Shown one piece after another: positions 41,599 to 51,411 of a DNA stretch of 64,000 nucleotides. Source of the stretch: Pseudooceanicola onchidii (GTDB taxonomy: Bacteria; Pseudomonadota; Alphaproteobacteria; Rhodobacterales; Rhodobacteraceae); NCBI RefSeq assembly GCF_004959925.1, contig NZ_SPUW01000002.1:248001-312000 (forward strand), written 5' to 3'. Numbering within the stretch: the first letter of the stretch is position 1; each line of letters opens with the position of its first letter. Position numbers and translations under genes: made by a program. The notes beneath the pieces were generated by a model that saw only the letters and a list, made by a program, of their open reading frames with translations, searched no databases and was not told the DNA's origin.

Positions 41599-44316
41599 AT
41601 GCTGGGAATGGGTACTCTCGCCAAAAAGGTGTTCGGCACGCCGAACGACCGGAAAGTCAAGGCGACCCGGCCTATCGTTCAGAAGATCAACGATCTTGAG
41701 CCCGAGTTCGAAAAGCTGAGCGATGATCAGCTGAAGGACAAGACGGAAGAGCTGGCCAAGCGCGCCATGGGCGGTGAAAGCCTGGACGCGCTGCTGCCCG
41801 AAGCCTTCGCCAACTGCCGCGAAGCCGCCAAGCGGGCCCTTGGCCTGCGCGCCTTCGACGTTCAGCTGATGGGTGGGATCTTCCTGCACCAGGGCAATAT
41901 CTCGGAAATGAAGACGGGCGAGGGCAAGACGCTGGTCGCGACCTTCCCGGCCTACCTGAACGCGCTGTCCGGCAAGGGTGTGCATGTCGTCACGGTGAAC
42001 GACTACCTCGCCAAGCGGGACGCCGAATGGATGTCGAACGTCTTTACCGCGCTTGGCCTGACCACCGGCGTGATCTACCCGCAGCAACCCGAGGCCGAGA
42101 AGAAGGCCGCCTATCGCTGCGACATCACCTATGCGACGAACAACGAGCTGGGCTTTGACTACCTGCGCGACAACATGAAGTCGGACCTGTCCGAGATGTC
42201 GCAGCGCGGGCACAACTTCGCGATCGTGGACGAGGTCGACTCGATCCTGATCGACGAAGCGCGGACGCCTCTGATCATCTCGGGCCCGGCGCAGGATCGA
42301 TCAGACCTGTACGTCGCCATCGACCGGATCATTCCGGACATGACCGAAGAGCATTACACCAAGGACGAAAAGCAGCGTCAGGTGACCTTCACCGACGCGG
42401 GCAACGAATACCTTGAAGACCAGCTGCACGCCCGCGACCTGCTGCCCGAGGGGCAGTCGCTGTACGATCCGGAATCGACCACTGTCGTGCACCACGTGAA
42501 CCAGGCGCTGCGCGCGCACGTGCTGTTCCAGAAGGACAAGGACTATATCGTCCGCAACGACGAGGTCGTGCTGATCGACGAATTCACCGGCCGGATGATG
42601 GCCGGACGCCGCCTGTCCGAAGGTCTGCACCAGGCGATCGAAGCCAAGGAAGGCGTCAAGATCCAGCCCGAGAACGTGACGCTGGCGCAGGTGACCTTCC
42701 AGAACTACTTCCGCCTCTATGACAAGCTGGGCGGCATGACCGGCACGGCGACGACCGAGGCCGAGGAATTCATGGAAATCTACGGTCTGGGCGTGGTCGA
42801 GGTTCCGACCAACCGGCCGATCGCGCGCAAGGACGAAGACGACGCCGTCTATCGGACAACGCAGGAAAAATACGACGCCATCGTGGGCATCGTGAAGGAA
42901 GCGCACGAAAAGGGTCAGCCGATCCTGGTCGGCACCACCTCGATCGAGAAGTCGGAGATCCTGTCGCTTCTGCTGACCAAGGCGGGACTGCCGCACAACG
43001 TTCTGAACGCGCGCCAGCATGAGCAAGAGGCGCAGATCGTCGCCGACGCGGGCAAGCTGGGCGCCGTCACGATTGCCACGAACATGGCGGGCCGCGGCAC
43101 CGACATCAAACTGGGCGGTAACGTCGAATTCAAGATCATGGAGGCCATCGCCGCCGATCCCGAAGCCGACCCCGAGGACATCCGCGCCCGGATCGAAAAG
43201 GAACACGAGACCGACGAACAGGCAGTCAAGGACGCCGGGGGCCTTTTCGTGCTGGCCACCGAACGCCACGAATCGCGCCGGATCGACAACCAGCTGCGTG
43301 GCCGGTCGGGCCGTCAGGGCGACCCGGGCCGGTCGGCATTCTTCCTGTCGCTGGAAGACGACCTGATGCGCATCTTCGGCTCCGAACGGCTCGACAAGGT
43401 GTTGTCGTCGCTTGGCATGAAGGAAGGCGAGGCGATCATTCACCCCTGGGTGAACAAGTCGCTGGAACGCGCCCAGGCCAAGGTCGAAGGCCGCAACTTC
43501 GACATGCGCAAGCAGGTTCTCAAGTTCGACGACGTGATGAACGACCAGCGGAAACTGGTGTTCAAGCAGCGTATGGAGATCATGGAGTCGAAGGATCTGG
43601 CCGAAATCGTCGCCGATATGCGCAGCCAGGTCATCGACGAGATGGTCGAAACCTATATCCCGCCCAAGACCTATGCCGACCAGTGGGACGGACATGGGCT
43701 TTATGCCGCCGTACTGGAAAACCTGAACATCGACGTTCCGGTGATCGACTGGGTGCAGGAAGAAGGCGTGGATGACGAGGTCATCGCCGAACGTCTTGAG
43801 GAAAAGGCCGACGAATTCATGGCCTCCAAGTCCGAAGCCTTCGGTGAAGAGTCGATGCGCATGATCGAAAAGCAGGTTCTGCTGCAGACGATCGACGCGA
43901 AATGGCGCGAACACCTGCTGACACTGGAACACCTGCGGTCGGTCGTGGGCTTCCGTGGCTATGCGCAGCGCGATCCGCTGAACGAATACAAGACCGAAGC
44001 CTTCCAGCTGTTCCAGTCGATGCTGGACAGCCTGCGTGAAGACGTCACCAAGACCCTGTCGCGCATCCGCCCGCTGAGCGATGAGGAACGCGAACAGCAG
44101 CTTCGGATGATGAACCTGCAATCTGCAGCGCCCGCCGCCCCTGCGCCGGATGCAGCAGCACCGGCCCCCGCCGAGTCACCCGCCCCGGTGGCGGGCGAGG
44201 CCGTCGCGGGCTTTGATGAAAATGACCAGTCGACCTGGGGCAACCCCAGCCGGAACGCGGCCTGCCCCTGCGGGTCGGGCAAGAAGTTCAAGCACTGCCA
44301 TGGTGCGCTGGTCTGA
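41599..44316 (+). CDS. secA: Preprotein translocase ATPase SecA
   Basis: SecA drives proteins through the SecYEG channel. The 905-residue protein has all expected parts: Walker [12 protein letters not shown] (about residues 102-112), DEAD-like Walker [16 protein letters not shown], the preprotein cross-linking domain, motif [10 protein letters not shown], the helical scaffold and a Pro/Ala-rich linker leading to the zinc-binding tail [14 protein letters not shown] (C-X-C...CH), which contacts SecB and lipid. Two genes for exported proteins follow on the same strand. Confidence 0.98.
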   Translation: MLGMGTLAKKVFGTPNDRKVKATRPIVQKINDLEPEFEKLSDDQLKDKTEELAKRAMGGESLDALLPEAFANCREAAKRALGLRAFDVQLMGGIFLHQGNISEMKTGEGKTLVATFPAYLNALSGKGVHVVTVNDYLAKRDAEWMSNVFTALGLTTGVIYPQQPEAEKKAAYRCDITYATNNELGFDYLRDNMKSDLSEMSQRGHNFAIVDEVDSILIDEARTPLIISGPAQDRSDLYVAIDRIIPDMTEEHYTKDEKQRQVTFTDAGNEYLEDQLHARDLLPEGQSLYDPESTTVVHHVNQALRAHVLFQKDKDYIVRNDEVVLIDEFTGRMMAGRRLSEGLHQAIEAKEGVKIQPENVTLAQVTFQNYFRLYDKLGGMTGTATTEAEEFMEIYGLGVVEVPTNRPIARKDEDDAVYRTTQEKYDAIVGIVKEAHEKGQPILVGTTSIEKSEILSLLLTKAGLPHNVLNARQHEQEAQIVADAGKLGAVTIATNMAGRGTDIKLGGNVEFKIMEAIAADPEADPEDIRARIEKEHETDEQAVKDAGGLFVLATERHESRRIDNQLRGRSGRQGDPGRSAFFLSLEDDLMRIFGSERLDKVLSSLGMKEGEAIIHPWVNKSLERAQAKVEGRNFDMRKQVLKFDDVMNDQRKLVFKQRMEIMESKDLAEIVADMRSQVIDEMVETYIPPKTYADQWDGHGLYAAVLENLNIDVPVIDWVQEEGVDDEVIAERLEEKADEFMASKSEAFGEESMRMIEKQVLLQTIDAKWREHLLTLEHLRSVVGFRGYAQRDPLNEYKTEAFQLFQSMLDSLREDVTKTLSRIRPLSDEEREQQLRMMNLQSAAPAAPAPDAAAPAPAESPAPVAGEAVAGFDENDQSTWGNPSRNAACPCGSGKKFKHCHGALV

Positions 44317-44325
44317 CAGTCTTTC

Positions 44326-44357
44326 GGCAAAGGTTCGTTGAAATAACGGCCTTTGCC
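44326..44357 (+). terminator. Possible terminator after secA
   Basis: Eight-base-pair stem GGCAAAGG / CCTTTGCC with a 16-base loop that contains a further GTT / AAC pairing. A TTTTTT run lies 12 bases beyond, further away than usual. Confidence 0.4.
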
Positions 44358-44412
44358 ACAAGATTGCCCCTTTTTTCGGTCACAATTGGTTAACACGTGA
44401 TCGGAGAATGTC

Positions 44413-45516
44413 ATGGTCAAGGTCAGTACGGTCGGTATCGCAGCCGGGTCGCTTCTTCTTGCGGCGGGCGCCGGATTCTACATGCAGATGACCGGTGGCA
44501 CCCCCGAACAACCCCAGATGGCCGCTCTCTCAACCGCGCCGACGGTTACCACCACGGTGGTCGAGGCCACGCCGCCCGAGGCGGAAGATGCTGTTTCCCT
44601 GAGTGAAATCGAACTGACTTCGTCCGAAATTGCGGCACCGGTCACGGCCGAGGTCTCCAAGCCCGAGATGGCTCTGCCCGAGATCACGGCGCCCTCGGAC
44701 GCGGTTGCGCCCATCCTCGCCTCGGTCGAGGTGATGGAGACGGCAGAAGATCAGCTCCAGGAGGTTCCCCTGACCGAGTCGCCCGCGCCGGTCACGGCCG
44801 TTGATACCGGGACCGAGGATGAGGCCACCGGCACCGCCTGCCTTGTCGACATGACCGGCGAAAGCCGCGCCGCCGCCATGGTCGCGCTGCACCTGGTCGC
44901 GCCCTGCAATCCCGACACGACCGTCACCTTCCGCCATGACGGCATGATCTTCACCAAGGTGACCGACGCCGATGGCGTGATCGACGTCACGGTGCCCGCC
45001 CTGTCCGAAACGGCTACCTTCCTGGCCATGCTGGATGACGGCAACGGCGCCGCCGTCGAGATGGAGGTCGATACCCTTGGCTTCTATGACCGGTCCGTCG
45101 TGCAATGGCAGGGCAATGCGGGCATCGAATTGCACGCCTTCGAATTCGGCGCCGATTGGGCGGGCGACGGCCACGTCTGGTCGGGCGCCCCACGCGACGC
45201 CGCCGTTGCGGCGCGGGGCGAAGGCGGGTTCCTGACCCGCCTGGGCGACGACAGCCTGCCCGGCGCCCGCGTGGCCGAGGTCTATACCTTCCCGACTGGC
45301 ACCGCGAAAATCGCCGGGGATGTCACGCTAAGCGTGGATGTCGAAGTGACGGCCGCCAACTGTGGCAAGGATATCGGGGCCGAGGTGATCGAAGTGGACG
45401 ACGGCCGTGTCGGCACCCCCGGCAAGCTGTCGCTGGCCGTTCCGGGCTGCGACGCCGTGGGTGACTTTATCCAGTTGAAAAACCTCGTCAGTGACCTGAA
45501 AATCGCCGCGAGATAA
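44413..45516 (+). CDS. Membrane-anchored periplasmic protein of unknown function
   Basis: A 367-residue protein with one N-terminal hydrophobic segment (TVGIAAGSLLLAAGAGFYM, residues 6-24) that anchors or exports it. Residues 35-130 are Pro/Glu/Thr-rich and probably flexible. From about 140 on it is beta-rich, with two Cys pairs (AATGTACLVD...VAPCNPD and AANCGK...VPGCDA) that could form disulfides in the periplasm. I do not recognise a domain. Similar proteins next to secA in Rhodobacteraceae are, as I remember, sometimes labelled translocase without evidence. GGAGA precedes ATG. Confidence 0.75.
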   Translation: MVKVSTVGIAAGSLLLAAGAGFYMQMTGGTPEQPQMAALSTAPTVTTTVVEATPPEAEDAVSLSEIELTSSEIAAPVTAEVSKPEMALPEITAPSDAVAPILASVEVMETAEDQLQEVPLTESPAPVTAVDTGTEDEATGTACLVDMTGESRAAAMVALHLVAPCNPDTTVTFRHDGMIFTKVTDADGVIDVTVPALSETATFLAMLDDGNGAAVEMEVDTLGFYDRSVVQWQGNAGIELHAFEFGADWAGDGHVWSGAPRDAAVAARGEGGFLTRLGDDSLPGARVAEVYTFPTGTAKIAGDVTLSVDVEVTAANCGKDIGAEVIEVDDGRVGTPGKLSLAVPGCDAVGDFIQLKNLVSDLKIAAR

Positions 45517-45536
45517 CTGGCGATTTCGAGGGTGGC

Positions 45537-47093
45537 ATGGCGATCCTTCGTGCGGCGTTCTGCGCCGCACTTTTCATTCTTACGGGCAGTCTTGCAGGAG
45601 CGCAGGACGTGACGCTGTCGTCGCGCGACGGCAGCGTGACGATCCGTGGCATGCTGCTGAGCTTTGACGGCGAATTCTACCGGGTCGACACCGAATACGG
45701 CGAACTGACGGTCGACGGGTCGGGCGTGACCTGCGATGGCCCGGCCTGTCCGAACCTGCAGGCCTTCGTCGCCGAGCTCGTGATCTCGGGCGCGGCCACG
45801 ACCGGCGAGGTGCTGCTGCCCGCGCTGATCGAAGGCTTCGGCCGCCGAAATGGCTATGCGATCGACCGCGAGGATGACCAGCCCGACGCCGTGACCTTCG
45901 TGCTGTCCGAACGCGGGGCCGATCAGGCGATCGGGCGTTTCACCGTGCGGTCGACCAATACCGACGAAGGCTTTGCCGACCTGCTGGCCAACGAGGCCGA
46001 TATCGTCATGGCGCTGCGTGAAATCCGCCCCAATGAACTGCGCCGCGCCTTGGATGCCGGCATGGGCAACCTGCGTGCGGCGGGGCGGAACCGTGTGCTG
46101 GCGCTGGACGCGCTGGTGCCGATCGTCGCGCCGGACAACCCGGTGACCGAGATCACGATGCCGCAGCTGGCCAGTGTCTATTCCGGGCAAATTGACAATT
46201 GGCAGACGCTTGGCGGGCCGGATGCGCCGATCGCCATGCATCTGCTGGATGCGACCACCGGGCTGGGTCAGGCGGTCGAGGATCGGCTGCTGCGCCCCGT
46301 GGACGCGACGCTGGCCGATACCGCGGTGCGCCACGCCACCGACCGCGCCATCGTCGCCGCGGTCGAAGCGGATCCCTTTGCCATCGGGCTGACCACGGCG
46401 TCGGAAACCGGCGCTGCGCGGCAGGTGGCGCTGTCGGGCGAATGCGGCTTTGCCCTGACCGCCAGCCGCCGCAACGCCAAGGCCGAAGACTACCCGCTGA
46501 CCGCGCCGGTGTTTCTTTACATGCCCGCGCGGCGGATGCCGAAACTTGTGCGCGAATTCCTCGCCTATACCCGCACCCCGGCGGCGCAGATGGTGATCCG
46601 CCGCGCGGGCTTCGTCGACCAGCTGCCCGAGGAGATCCCGATCGACGAACAGGGCGCGCGGTTTGCCAATGCCATCGCGCAGGCCGGGGACGAGGTCAGC
46701 CTGGGCGACCTGCAACGTATGGTCGCGACGTTGATGCCGTTCAGCCGGATGACGACATCTTTCCGGTTCGAAGCGGGGTCGAGCCTGCTGGACGCGCAGT
46801 CGCGGTCGAACGTCGAACAGCTGGCCACGGCGCTGGAAAGCGGGATGTATGACGGGCGCGAGTTGACCTTCGTGGGCTTTTCCGACGGGGAGGGTTCGGC
46901 CAGTGCAAACCGGCGCATCGCGATGACCCGGGCGCAGGCGGTGCGGCGCGCCGTGGTGGCCGCCGCGCGCACCGCCGACATGGACCGGATCGACATCGAC
47001 GTGGCCGCCTTTGGCGAGGCGATGCCGATGGCCTGCGACGACAGCGCCTGGGGGCGGCAGGTCAATCGCCGGGTCGAGGTCTGGGTGCGCTAA
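45537..47093 (+). CDS. Exported fusion: PstS-like solute-binding domain plus OmpA domain
   Basis: A 518-residue periplasmic protein. A signal peptide (1-23, cut after GAQ/AGA) is followed by a short beta domain, then a type 2 periplasmic binding fold (about 75-370) of the PstS kind (GFGRRNGYAIDRED, ALREIRPNELRRAL, ALDALVPIVAPDNPV, MPQLASVYSGQIDNWQTLGG). The last 120 residues are an OmpA-type peptidoglycan-binding domain (FRFEAGSSLLDAQSRSNVEQLA, FVGFSDGEGSASANRRIAMTRA, with the closing NRRVEVWV). The binding domain would thus be tethered to the cell wall. Ligand unknown, phosphate being only one option. Confidence 0.88.
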   Translation: MAILRAAFCAALFILTGSLAGAQDVTLSSRDGSVTIRGMLLSFDGEFYRVDTEYGELTVDGSGVTCDGPACPNLQAFVAELVISGAATTGEVLLPALIEGFGRRNGYAIDREDDQPDAVTFVLSERGADQAIGRFTVRSTNTDEGFADLLANEADIVMALREIRPNELRRALDAGMGNLRAAGRNRVLALDALVPIVAPDNPVTEITMPQLASVYSGQIDNWQTLGGPDAPIAMHLLDATTGLGQAVEDRLLRPVDATLADTAVRHATDRAIVAAVEADPFAIGLTTASETGAARQVALSGECGFALTASRRNAKAEDYPLTAPVFLYMPARRMPKLVREFLAYTRTPAAQMVIRRAGFVDQLPEEIPIDEQGARFANAIAQAGDEVSLGDLQRMVATLMPFSRMTTSFRFEAGSSLLDAQSRSNVEQLATALESGMYDGRELTFVGFSDGEGSASANRRIAMTRAQAVRRAVVAAARTADMDRIDIDVAAFGEAMPMACDDSAWGRQVNRRVEVWVR

Positions 47094-47845
47094 AGCCGCA
47101 TCTGGCCCGACATCTCCTCGGCCATTTTCGACACTAAATGGGCGCATCGGGTCACTTTGTCAGGCGTCATGCGGGCGGCAAGACCTGACACCGACAAAGC
47201 CGCCACCGCCTCTCCCTCCGGGCCCATGATTGCGGCAGCGACGCAGCGCAGACCGATCACGTATTCCTCGTCATCAAGCGCCGTGCCTTCCGTCCGGATC
47301 CGGGCGATTTCCCTGTGGACAGCAGCGCGGGCGGTCAGGCTGCGCGCGGTCGCGGCGGTCAGCCCGTAAAGGTCGATCAGCTGGTCGATCTGGCTGTCGT
47401 CCCATGTCGCGACAATCGCCTTTCCCATGCCAGAACAGAAGATCGGGGTGCCCCCGCCGGGCGTCGAAATCGCGCGCATGATTTCCCGGCTTTCGGCCTG
47501 CGCCACGGTGATGACATGGCCGTCCTCGATCACGCCAAGGTTCGCGGTTTCCCGCGTCGCGTCGCGCAACCGGCGCAGATAGGGCATCGCGGGGGCCAGC
47601 AGGGTTCGCGCCGTGCCCCAGGCCGCGCCGACGGTGTGCGCCCGCCGTCCGATGTGCCAGCGCCCGGTCGCGGCGTCGGCCTGCGCAAATCCACGCTGTT
47701 CCAGCGCCATCAATAACCGATGCGTCGTCGACGGCGCCAACCCGGCCGCCCGCGCCAGATCCGACAGGCGGGTGCCCTCGGGATCCTTGGCGATAAGTTC
47801 CAGCAGGGACAGGGCCCGGTCGACGGATTGAACGGCGGTGGTCAT
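47090..47845 (-). CDS. IclR-family transcriptional regulator
   Basis: A 251-residue regulator with an N-terminal winged helix-turn-helix (SLLELIAKDPEGTRLSDLARAAGLAPSTTHRLL, split over residues 11-43) and a C-terminal IclR effector domain (ENLGVIEDGHVITVAQAES-type strand, FCSGMGKAIVA, and VAALSVSGLAARM). It is divergent from glcB and a palindrome fitting an IclR site lies between them, so glcB (malate synthase) is the likely target. Effector unknown; glyoxylate or glycolate would be logical. Its stop overlaps the end of the preceding plus-strand gene by four bases. Confidence 0.93.
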   Translation of the reverse strand: MTTAVQSVDRALSLLELIAKDPEGTRLSDLARAAGLAPSTTHRLLMALEQRGFAQADAATGRWHIGRRAHTVGAAWGTARTLLAPAMPYLRRLRDATRETANLGVIEDGHVITVAQAESREIMRAISTPGGGTPIFCSGMGKAIVATWDDSQIDQLIDLYGLTAATARSLTARAAVHREIARIRTEGTALDDEEYVIGLRCVAAAIMGPEGEAVAALSVSGLAARMTPDKVTRCAHLVSKMAEEMSGQMRL

Positions 47846-47862
47846 GCGCCAGACCTAGCACC

Positions 47863-47879
47863 TTTCCACGATACGGAAA
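47863..47879. promoter_or_regulatory. Candidate IclR operator between the regulator and glcB
   Basis: A palindrome TTTCC-N7-GGAAA, 18 bases upstream of the IclR gene start and 69 bases upstream of glcB. Size and form fit the 15-17 base palindromes bound by IclR-family dimers. A TATAGT -10-like hexamer for glcB lies further right at about 47920. Confidence 0.45.
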
Positions 47880-47947
47880 AGTTCACCGTACGCACGCAAC
47901 ACCCCAATCCGGTGGTCTATAGTTGCCGCAACAAGAGGAGTCGTGAC

Positions 47948-50101
47948 ATGACGAACTACGTCGACCGCGCCGGTCTTCAGGTGGCCGAGGTTCTGGCAGA
48001 TCTGGTGGAAACCCGCGTCCTGCCCGGGCTGGACATCGAAGCCGAGGCCTTCTGGGCCGGGTATGCCGCCATGCTGGCGGACCTGGTGCCCGAGAACCTG
48101 CGCCTGCTGAACGTGCGGGATGAATTGCAGGCCAAGATCGACGCATGGCTGACGGATCGCAAGGGTCAGCCCTGGGACGCCGCCGCCTATCGCGCGTTCC
48201 TGGAAGAGATCGGGTACCTCGTCCCCGAGGGACCGGAGTTCCAGATCGGCACCGAAAACGTCGATCCCGAAATCGCGACGATCGCGGGGCCGCAGCTGGT
48301 CGTGCCGGTGATGAACGCGCGGTTTGCGCTGAACGCCGCGAACGCCCGTTGGGGGTCGCTCTATGATGCGCTCTACGGCACCGACGCGCTGCCCGGCGCG
48401 CCCGAGGGCAAGGGGTATGACCCCAAGCGCGGCGCGCAGGCTGTGGCCTGGGCCGCTGAATTCCTGGACGGGGCCGTGCCGCTGGATGGCGCGTCGCACA
48501 AGGATGTCACGGCCTATGTCCGCGACGGGGCCAAGCTGTTGGCGATGGTCGGGGATACCGCCCATGACTTTGCCGACCCCGACGCCTTCGTCGGCTATAC
48601 CGAAGACGGCGATACCGGCACCTTCATGCTGCGCCACAATGGGCTGCACATCGAGCTTGTGATCGACCCGTCGCACCCGGTCGGCGCGGCCTCGCCCTCC
48701 GGTCTGCGCGATGTTCAGCTGGAATCGGCTCTGACTGCGATCCAGGACTGCGAGGATTCAGTCGCCGCCGTCGACGCCGCCGACAAGGCCGAGGTCTATG
48801 GCAACTGGCTGGGCCTGATGACGGGTGACCTGTCGGAAACCTTCGACAAGGGCGGTCAGCAGATGACCCGCACCCTGAACCCCGACAAGGTGCTGACCGC
48901 GCCCGACGGGTCCGAGGTCACGCTGCCCGGTCGCGCGCTTTTGCTGGTGCGCAACGTCGGCCACCTGATGACCACCGACGCCGTGCTGTTCGAGGGCGAA
49001 GAAACCCCCGAGGGGATGCTGGACGCGCTGATCACCGGCGCCGCCGCGATGCACGATCTGAACAAGACCGACGGCCCGCGCAATTCGCGTGCCGGGTCGG
49101 TCTATGTGGTCAAGCCCAAGATGCACGGCCCCGAAGAGGTCGCCTTTGCCGATCGCATGTACGCCACGGTCGAGGCGATCCTTGGCCTGCCGCTGAACAC
49201 CGTGAAGCTGGGCGTGATGGACGAAGAGCGCCGCACCTCGGCCAACCTGCGCGAATGCATGCGGGCGGTGAAGGACCGGCTGGTGTTCATCAACACCGGG
49301 TTCCTTGACCGGACGGGCGACGAAATCCACACCTCGATGCAGATGGGGCCGTTCATTCCCAAAGGCGAAATGGCCGGATCGCTGTGGCTGTCGGCCTATG
49401 AGAACGGCAATGTCGACGCGGGCCTGGCGCTTGAATTGCGCGGGCGCGGCCAGATCGGCAAAGGCATGTGGGCCAAGCCCGACATGATGGCCGAGATGCT
49501 GCAGGCCAAGACGAACCACCCCATGGCCGGTGCGAACACCGCCTGGGTGCCGTCACCCACGGCCGCGACGCTGCACGCGACGCATTATCATCAGATCAGT
49601 GTCTCGGATCGGCAGGATGAGCTGACCAAGCGCGACCGCGCCTCGCTTGACGATCTGTTGACGCCGCCGGTGCTTGGCGGGCGCAACCTGACCGAAGACG
49701 AGGTCCGCCGTGACCTCGACAACAACTGCCAGGGGATCCTGGGCTACGTGGTGCGTTGGGTCGATCAGGGTGTCGGCTGTTCCAAGGTGCCCGACATCAA
49801 CGACGTCGGCCTGATGGAAGACCGCGCGACGCTGCGGATTTCGTCCCAATACTTGGCGAACTGGCTGGAACACGGGTTGATCACCGAGGCAGAGGTCGAC
49901 GCCGCCCTGATGCGGATGGCCGCCAAGGTCGATGCCCAGAACGCGGGCGATCCGGCCTATACCTCGCTGGTCGAGAACCCCGATGGCCCGGCCTTCCAGG
50001 CGGCGCGCGACCTGATCTTCCAAGGGGTCAGCCAGCCCTCGGGCTACACGGAACCGTTGCTGCATGCATGGCGGCGCAAGGCAAAGGAGATGCAGGCATG
50101 A
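47948..50101 (+). CDS. glcB: Malate synthase G
   Basis: Malate synthase joins glyoxylate and acetyl-CoA to malate. At 717 residues it is the G form, with the TIM-barrel split by the G-specific insertion. Recognised parts include MTNYVDRAGLQVAEVL, the catalytic stretch FINTGFLDRTGDEIHTSMQMGP with the Asp base region, and the C-terminal GVGCSKVPDINDVGLMEDRATLRISSQ. ATG at 47948 has AAGAGGAG upstream; the longer frame overlaps the regulator and is an artefact. glcG follows with a 4-base overlap. It would consume glyoxylate made by the glcDEF enzyme encoded 4 kb to the right. Confidence 0.97.
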   Translation: MTNYVDRAGLQVAEVLADLVETRVLPGLDIEAEAFWAGYAAMLADLVPENLRLLNVRDELQAKIDAWLTDRKGQPWDAAAYRAFLEEIGYLVPEGPEFQIGTENVDPEIATIAGPQLVVPVMNARFALNAANARWGSLYDALYGTDALPGAPEGKGYDPKRGAQAVAWAAEFLDGAVPLDGASHKDVTAYVRDGAKLLAMVGDTAHDFADPDAFVGYTEDGDTGTFMLRHNGLHIELVIDPSHPVGAASPSGLRDVQLESALTAIQDCEDSVAAVDAADKAEVYGNWLGLMTGDLSETFDKGGQQMTRTLNPDKVLTAPDGSEVTLPGRALLLVRNVGHLMTTDAVLFEGEETPEGMLDALITGAAAMHDLNKTDGPRNSRAGSVYVVKPKMHGPEEVAFADRMYATVEAILGLPLNTVKLGVMDEERRTSANLRECMRAVKDRLVFINTGFLDRTGDEIHTSMQMGPFIPKGEMAGSLWLSAYENGNVDAGLALELRGRGQIGKGMWAKPDMMAEMLQAKTNHPMAGANTAWVPSPTAATLHATHYHQISVSDRQDELTKRDRASLDDLLTPPVLGGRNLTEDEVRRDLDNNCQGILGYVVRWVDQGVGCSKVPDINDVGLMEDRATLRISSQYLANWLEHGLITEAEVDAALMRMAAKVDAQNAGDPAYTSLVENPDGPAFQAARDLIFQGVSQPSGYTEPLLHAWRRKAKEMQA

Positions 50102-50517
50102 TGACGCTGCAGACACTCGATCTGGCGGACGCACAGCAAATGCTGGCGGCTTCCAAGGCCAAGGCCGAAGAGATCGGGGTGCCCATGTGCATCGCGATCA
50201 CCGACACCAGCGGCAACCTGATCGCGTTCGAACGGATGGATGGCGGCAAGGTGACCTCGATCACCATCGCCATCGACAAGAGCTTCACCGCCTCGGGGGC
50301 CAAGAAGGCGACGCATGAATATGGCGACGCCAGCCAGCCGGGCAAACCGGCCTATGGCATCGCGGCGGCCATTGGCGGTCGGCTGATGGTGGTGGGCGGC
50401 GGTCTGCCGGTCATGGTCAATGGCCAATGCGTTGGCGGCATCGGCGTGTCCTCGGGCACGCCGGATCAGGATCGTGAAGTGGCGCAGGCCGGGCTTCACG
50501 CGATCACGGGGCACTGA
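50098..50517 (+). CDS. glcG: GlcG/HbpS-family heme-binding-type protein
   Basis: A 139-residue GlcG/HbpS-fold protein. The fold signature is VPMCIAITDTSGNLIAFERMD near the N-terminus and the glycine-rich GRLMVVGGGLPVMVNGQCVG and GGIGVSSGTPDQDREVA near the end. In E. coli glcG belongs to the glycolate operon next to glcB, the same order as here. Members bind heme or small cofactors, but the function in C2 metabolism is unclear. Two adjacent ATG codons (50098 and 50101) both overlap the glcB stop. Confidence 0.9.
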   Translation: MMTLQTLDLADAQQMLAASKAKAEEIGVPMCIAITDTSGNLIAFERMDGGKVTSITIAIDKSFTASGAKKATHEYGDASQPGKPAYGIAAAIGGRLMVVGGGLPVMVNGQCVGGIGVSSGTPDQDREVAQAGLHAITGH

Positions 50518-50556
50518 AGGCCCGCAAGAGGCACCGACCCGCGTGACAGAGACTAT

Positions 50557-50585
50557 CGGGCTGCAGATCACTGCGGCCCGTTTTT
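50557..50585 (+). terminator. Rho-independent terminator after glcB-glcG
   Basis: Ten-base-pair stem CGGGCTGCAG / CTGCGGCCCG (one G-U pair) with an ATCA loop, followed by TTTTT, 40 bases past the glcG stop. Confidence 0.88.
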
Positions 50586-50631
50586 CGTGTCACGCGATGG
50601 ACCGGGGCACGGCGTCGGGCTATGACAGGCC

Positions 50632-51246
50632 ATGCTGACCCTTGATCATATCGTCGTCGCCGCGCCCTCGCTTGCCGAAGGGGTGGCCCATGTTCGCGAC
50701 CTGACCGGGCTGGACATGCCCAAGGGCGGCGAACATCCCCACATGGGCACGCACAACCACCTGCTGCGGCTGGGGTCCGACACGTTTCTGGAAGTGATTG
50801 CGGTCAATCCCGACGCGCCCGCGCCGGACCGCCCGCGCTGGTTCGGGCTGGATGCACCGGTGCCGCAGCCCCGGCTGGCGCATTGGGTGGTGCGCTGCGA
50901 TGACATGGCCAAGGCACGCGCCCTTTTGCCCGACACCCTGGGGCCGGCCCTGTCGCTGACCCGTGGGTCGCTGAACTGGCTGCTGACGGTGCCGGACGAC
51001 GGGCAGCTGCCGATGGACGGCGCGCTGCCCAGCCTGCTTGAGTGGCAGGCCGATCCGTTGCCGCCGACGCAGATGGCGGGGGCCGACGCCGATCTGACGG
51101 CGTTCACCATCACCCATCCGCAGGCCGACATGATCCACGAGACACTGGCCCCGCACCTGGACGACCCGCGCATCACCTATCGCACCGGACCCCTGGCGCT
51201 TGAGGCGCGGATCACCGTGGACGGGCGCGAGGTCATCCTCCGCTAG
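50632..51246 (+). CDS. VOC-fold (glyoxalase-like) protein
   Basis: A 204-residue protein of the glyoxalase-like domain group. The first repeat starts with LTLDHIVVAAPSLAEGVAHV (His as metal ligand), followed by GTHNHLLRLGSDTFLEVIAVNP. The second half starts at about ARLAHWVVRCDD. The activity and the substrate are unknown. It is preceded by the glcG terminator and so probably has its own promoter. It ends 165 bases before purU; I saw nothing in that gap apart from a GC-rich stretch. Confidence 0.87.
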   Translation: MLTLDHIVVAAPSLAEGVAHVRDLTGLDMPKGGEHPHMGTHNHLLRLGSDTFLEVIAVNPDAPAPDRPRWFGLDAPVPQPRLAHWVVRCDDMAKARALLPDTLGPALSLTRGSLNWLLTVPDDGQLPMDGALPSLLEWQADPLPPTQMAGADADLTAFTITHPQADMIHETLAPHLDDPRITYRTGPLALEARITVDGREVILR

Positions 51247-51411
51247 GACACTCCAACCGCCCCGGAAGCCCCCGAAAATCGCGCCGCGTCGGTTTCGATC
51301 GCCACTCCGCCGCGACTGCAACTTGCGCTCGGGGGCGCTCTCGTGCAGCAAACGTATCCAGATCACGCCGCGTTGCGGCATCCCCAGACCCGTCCAAGGT
51401 ATCGTCCGCCC

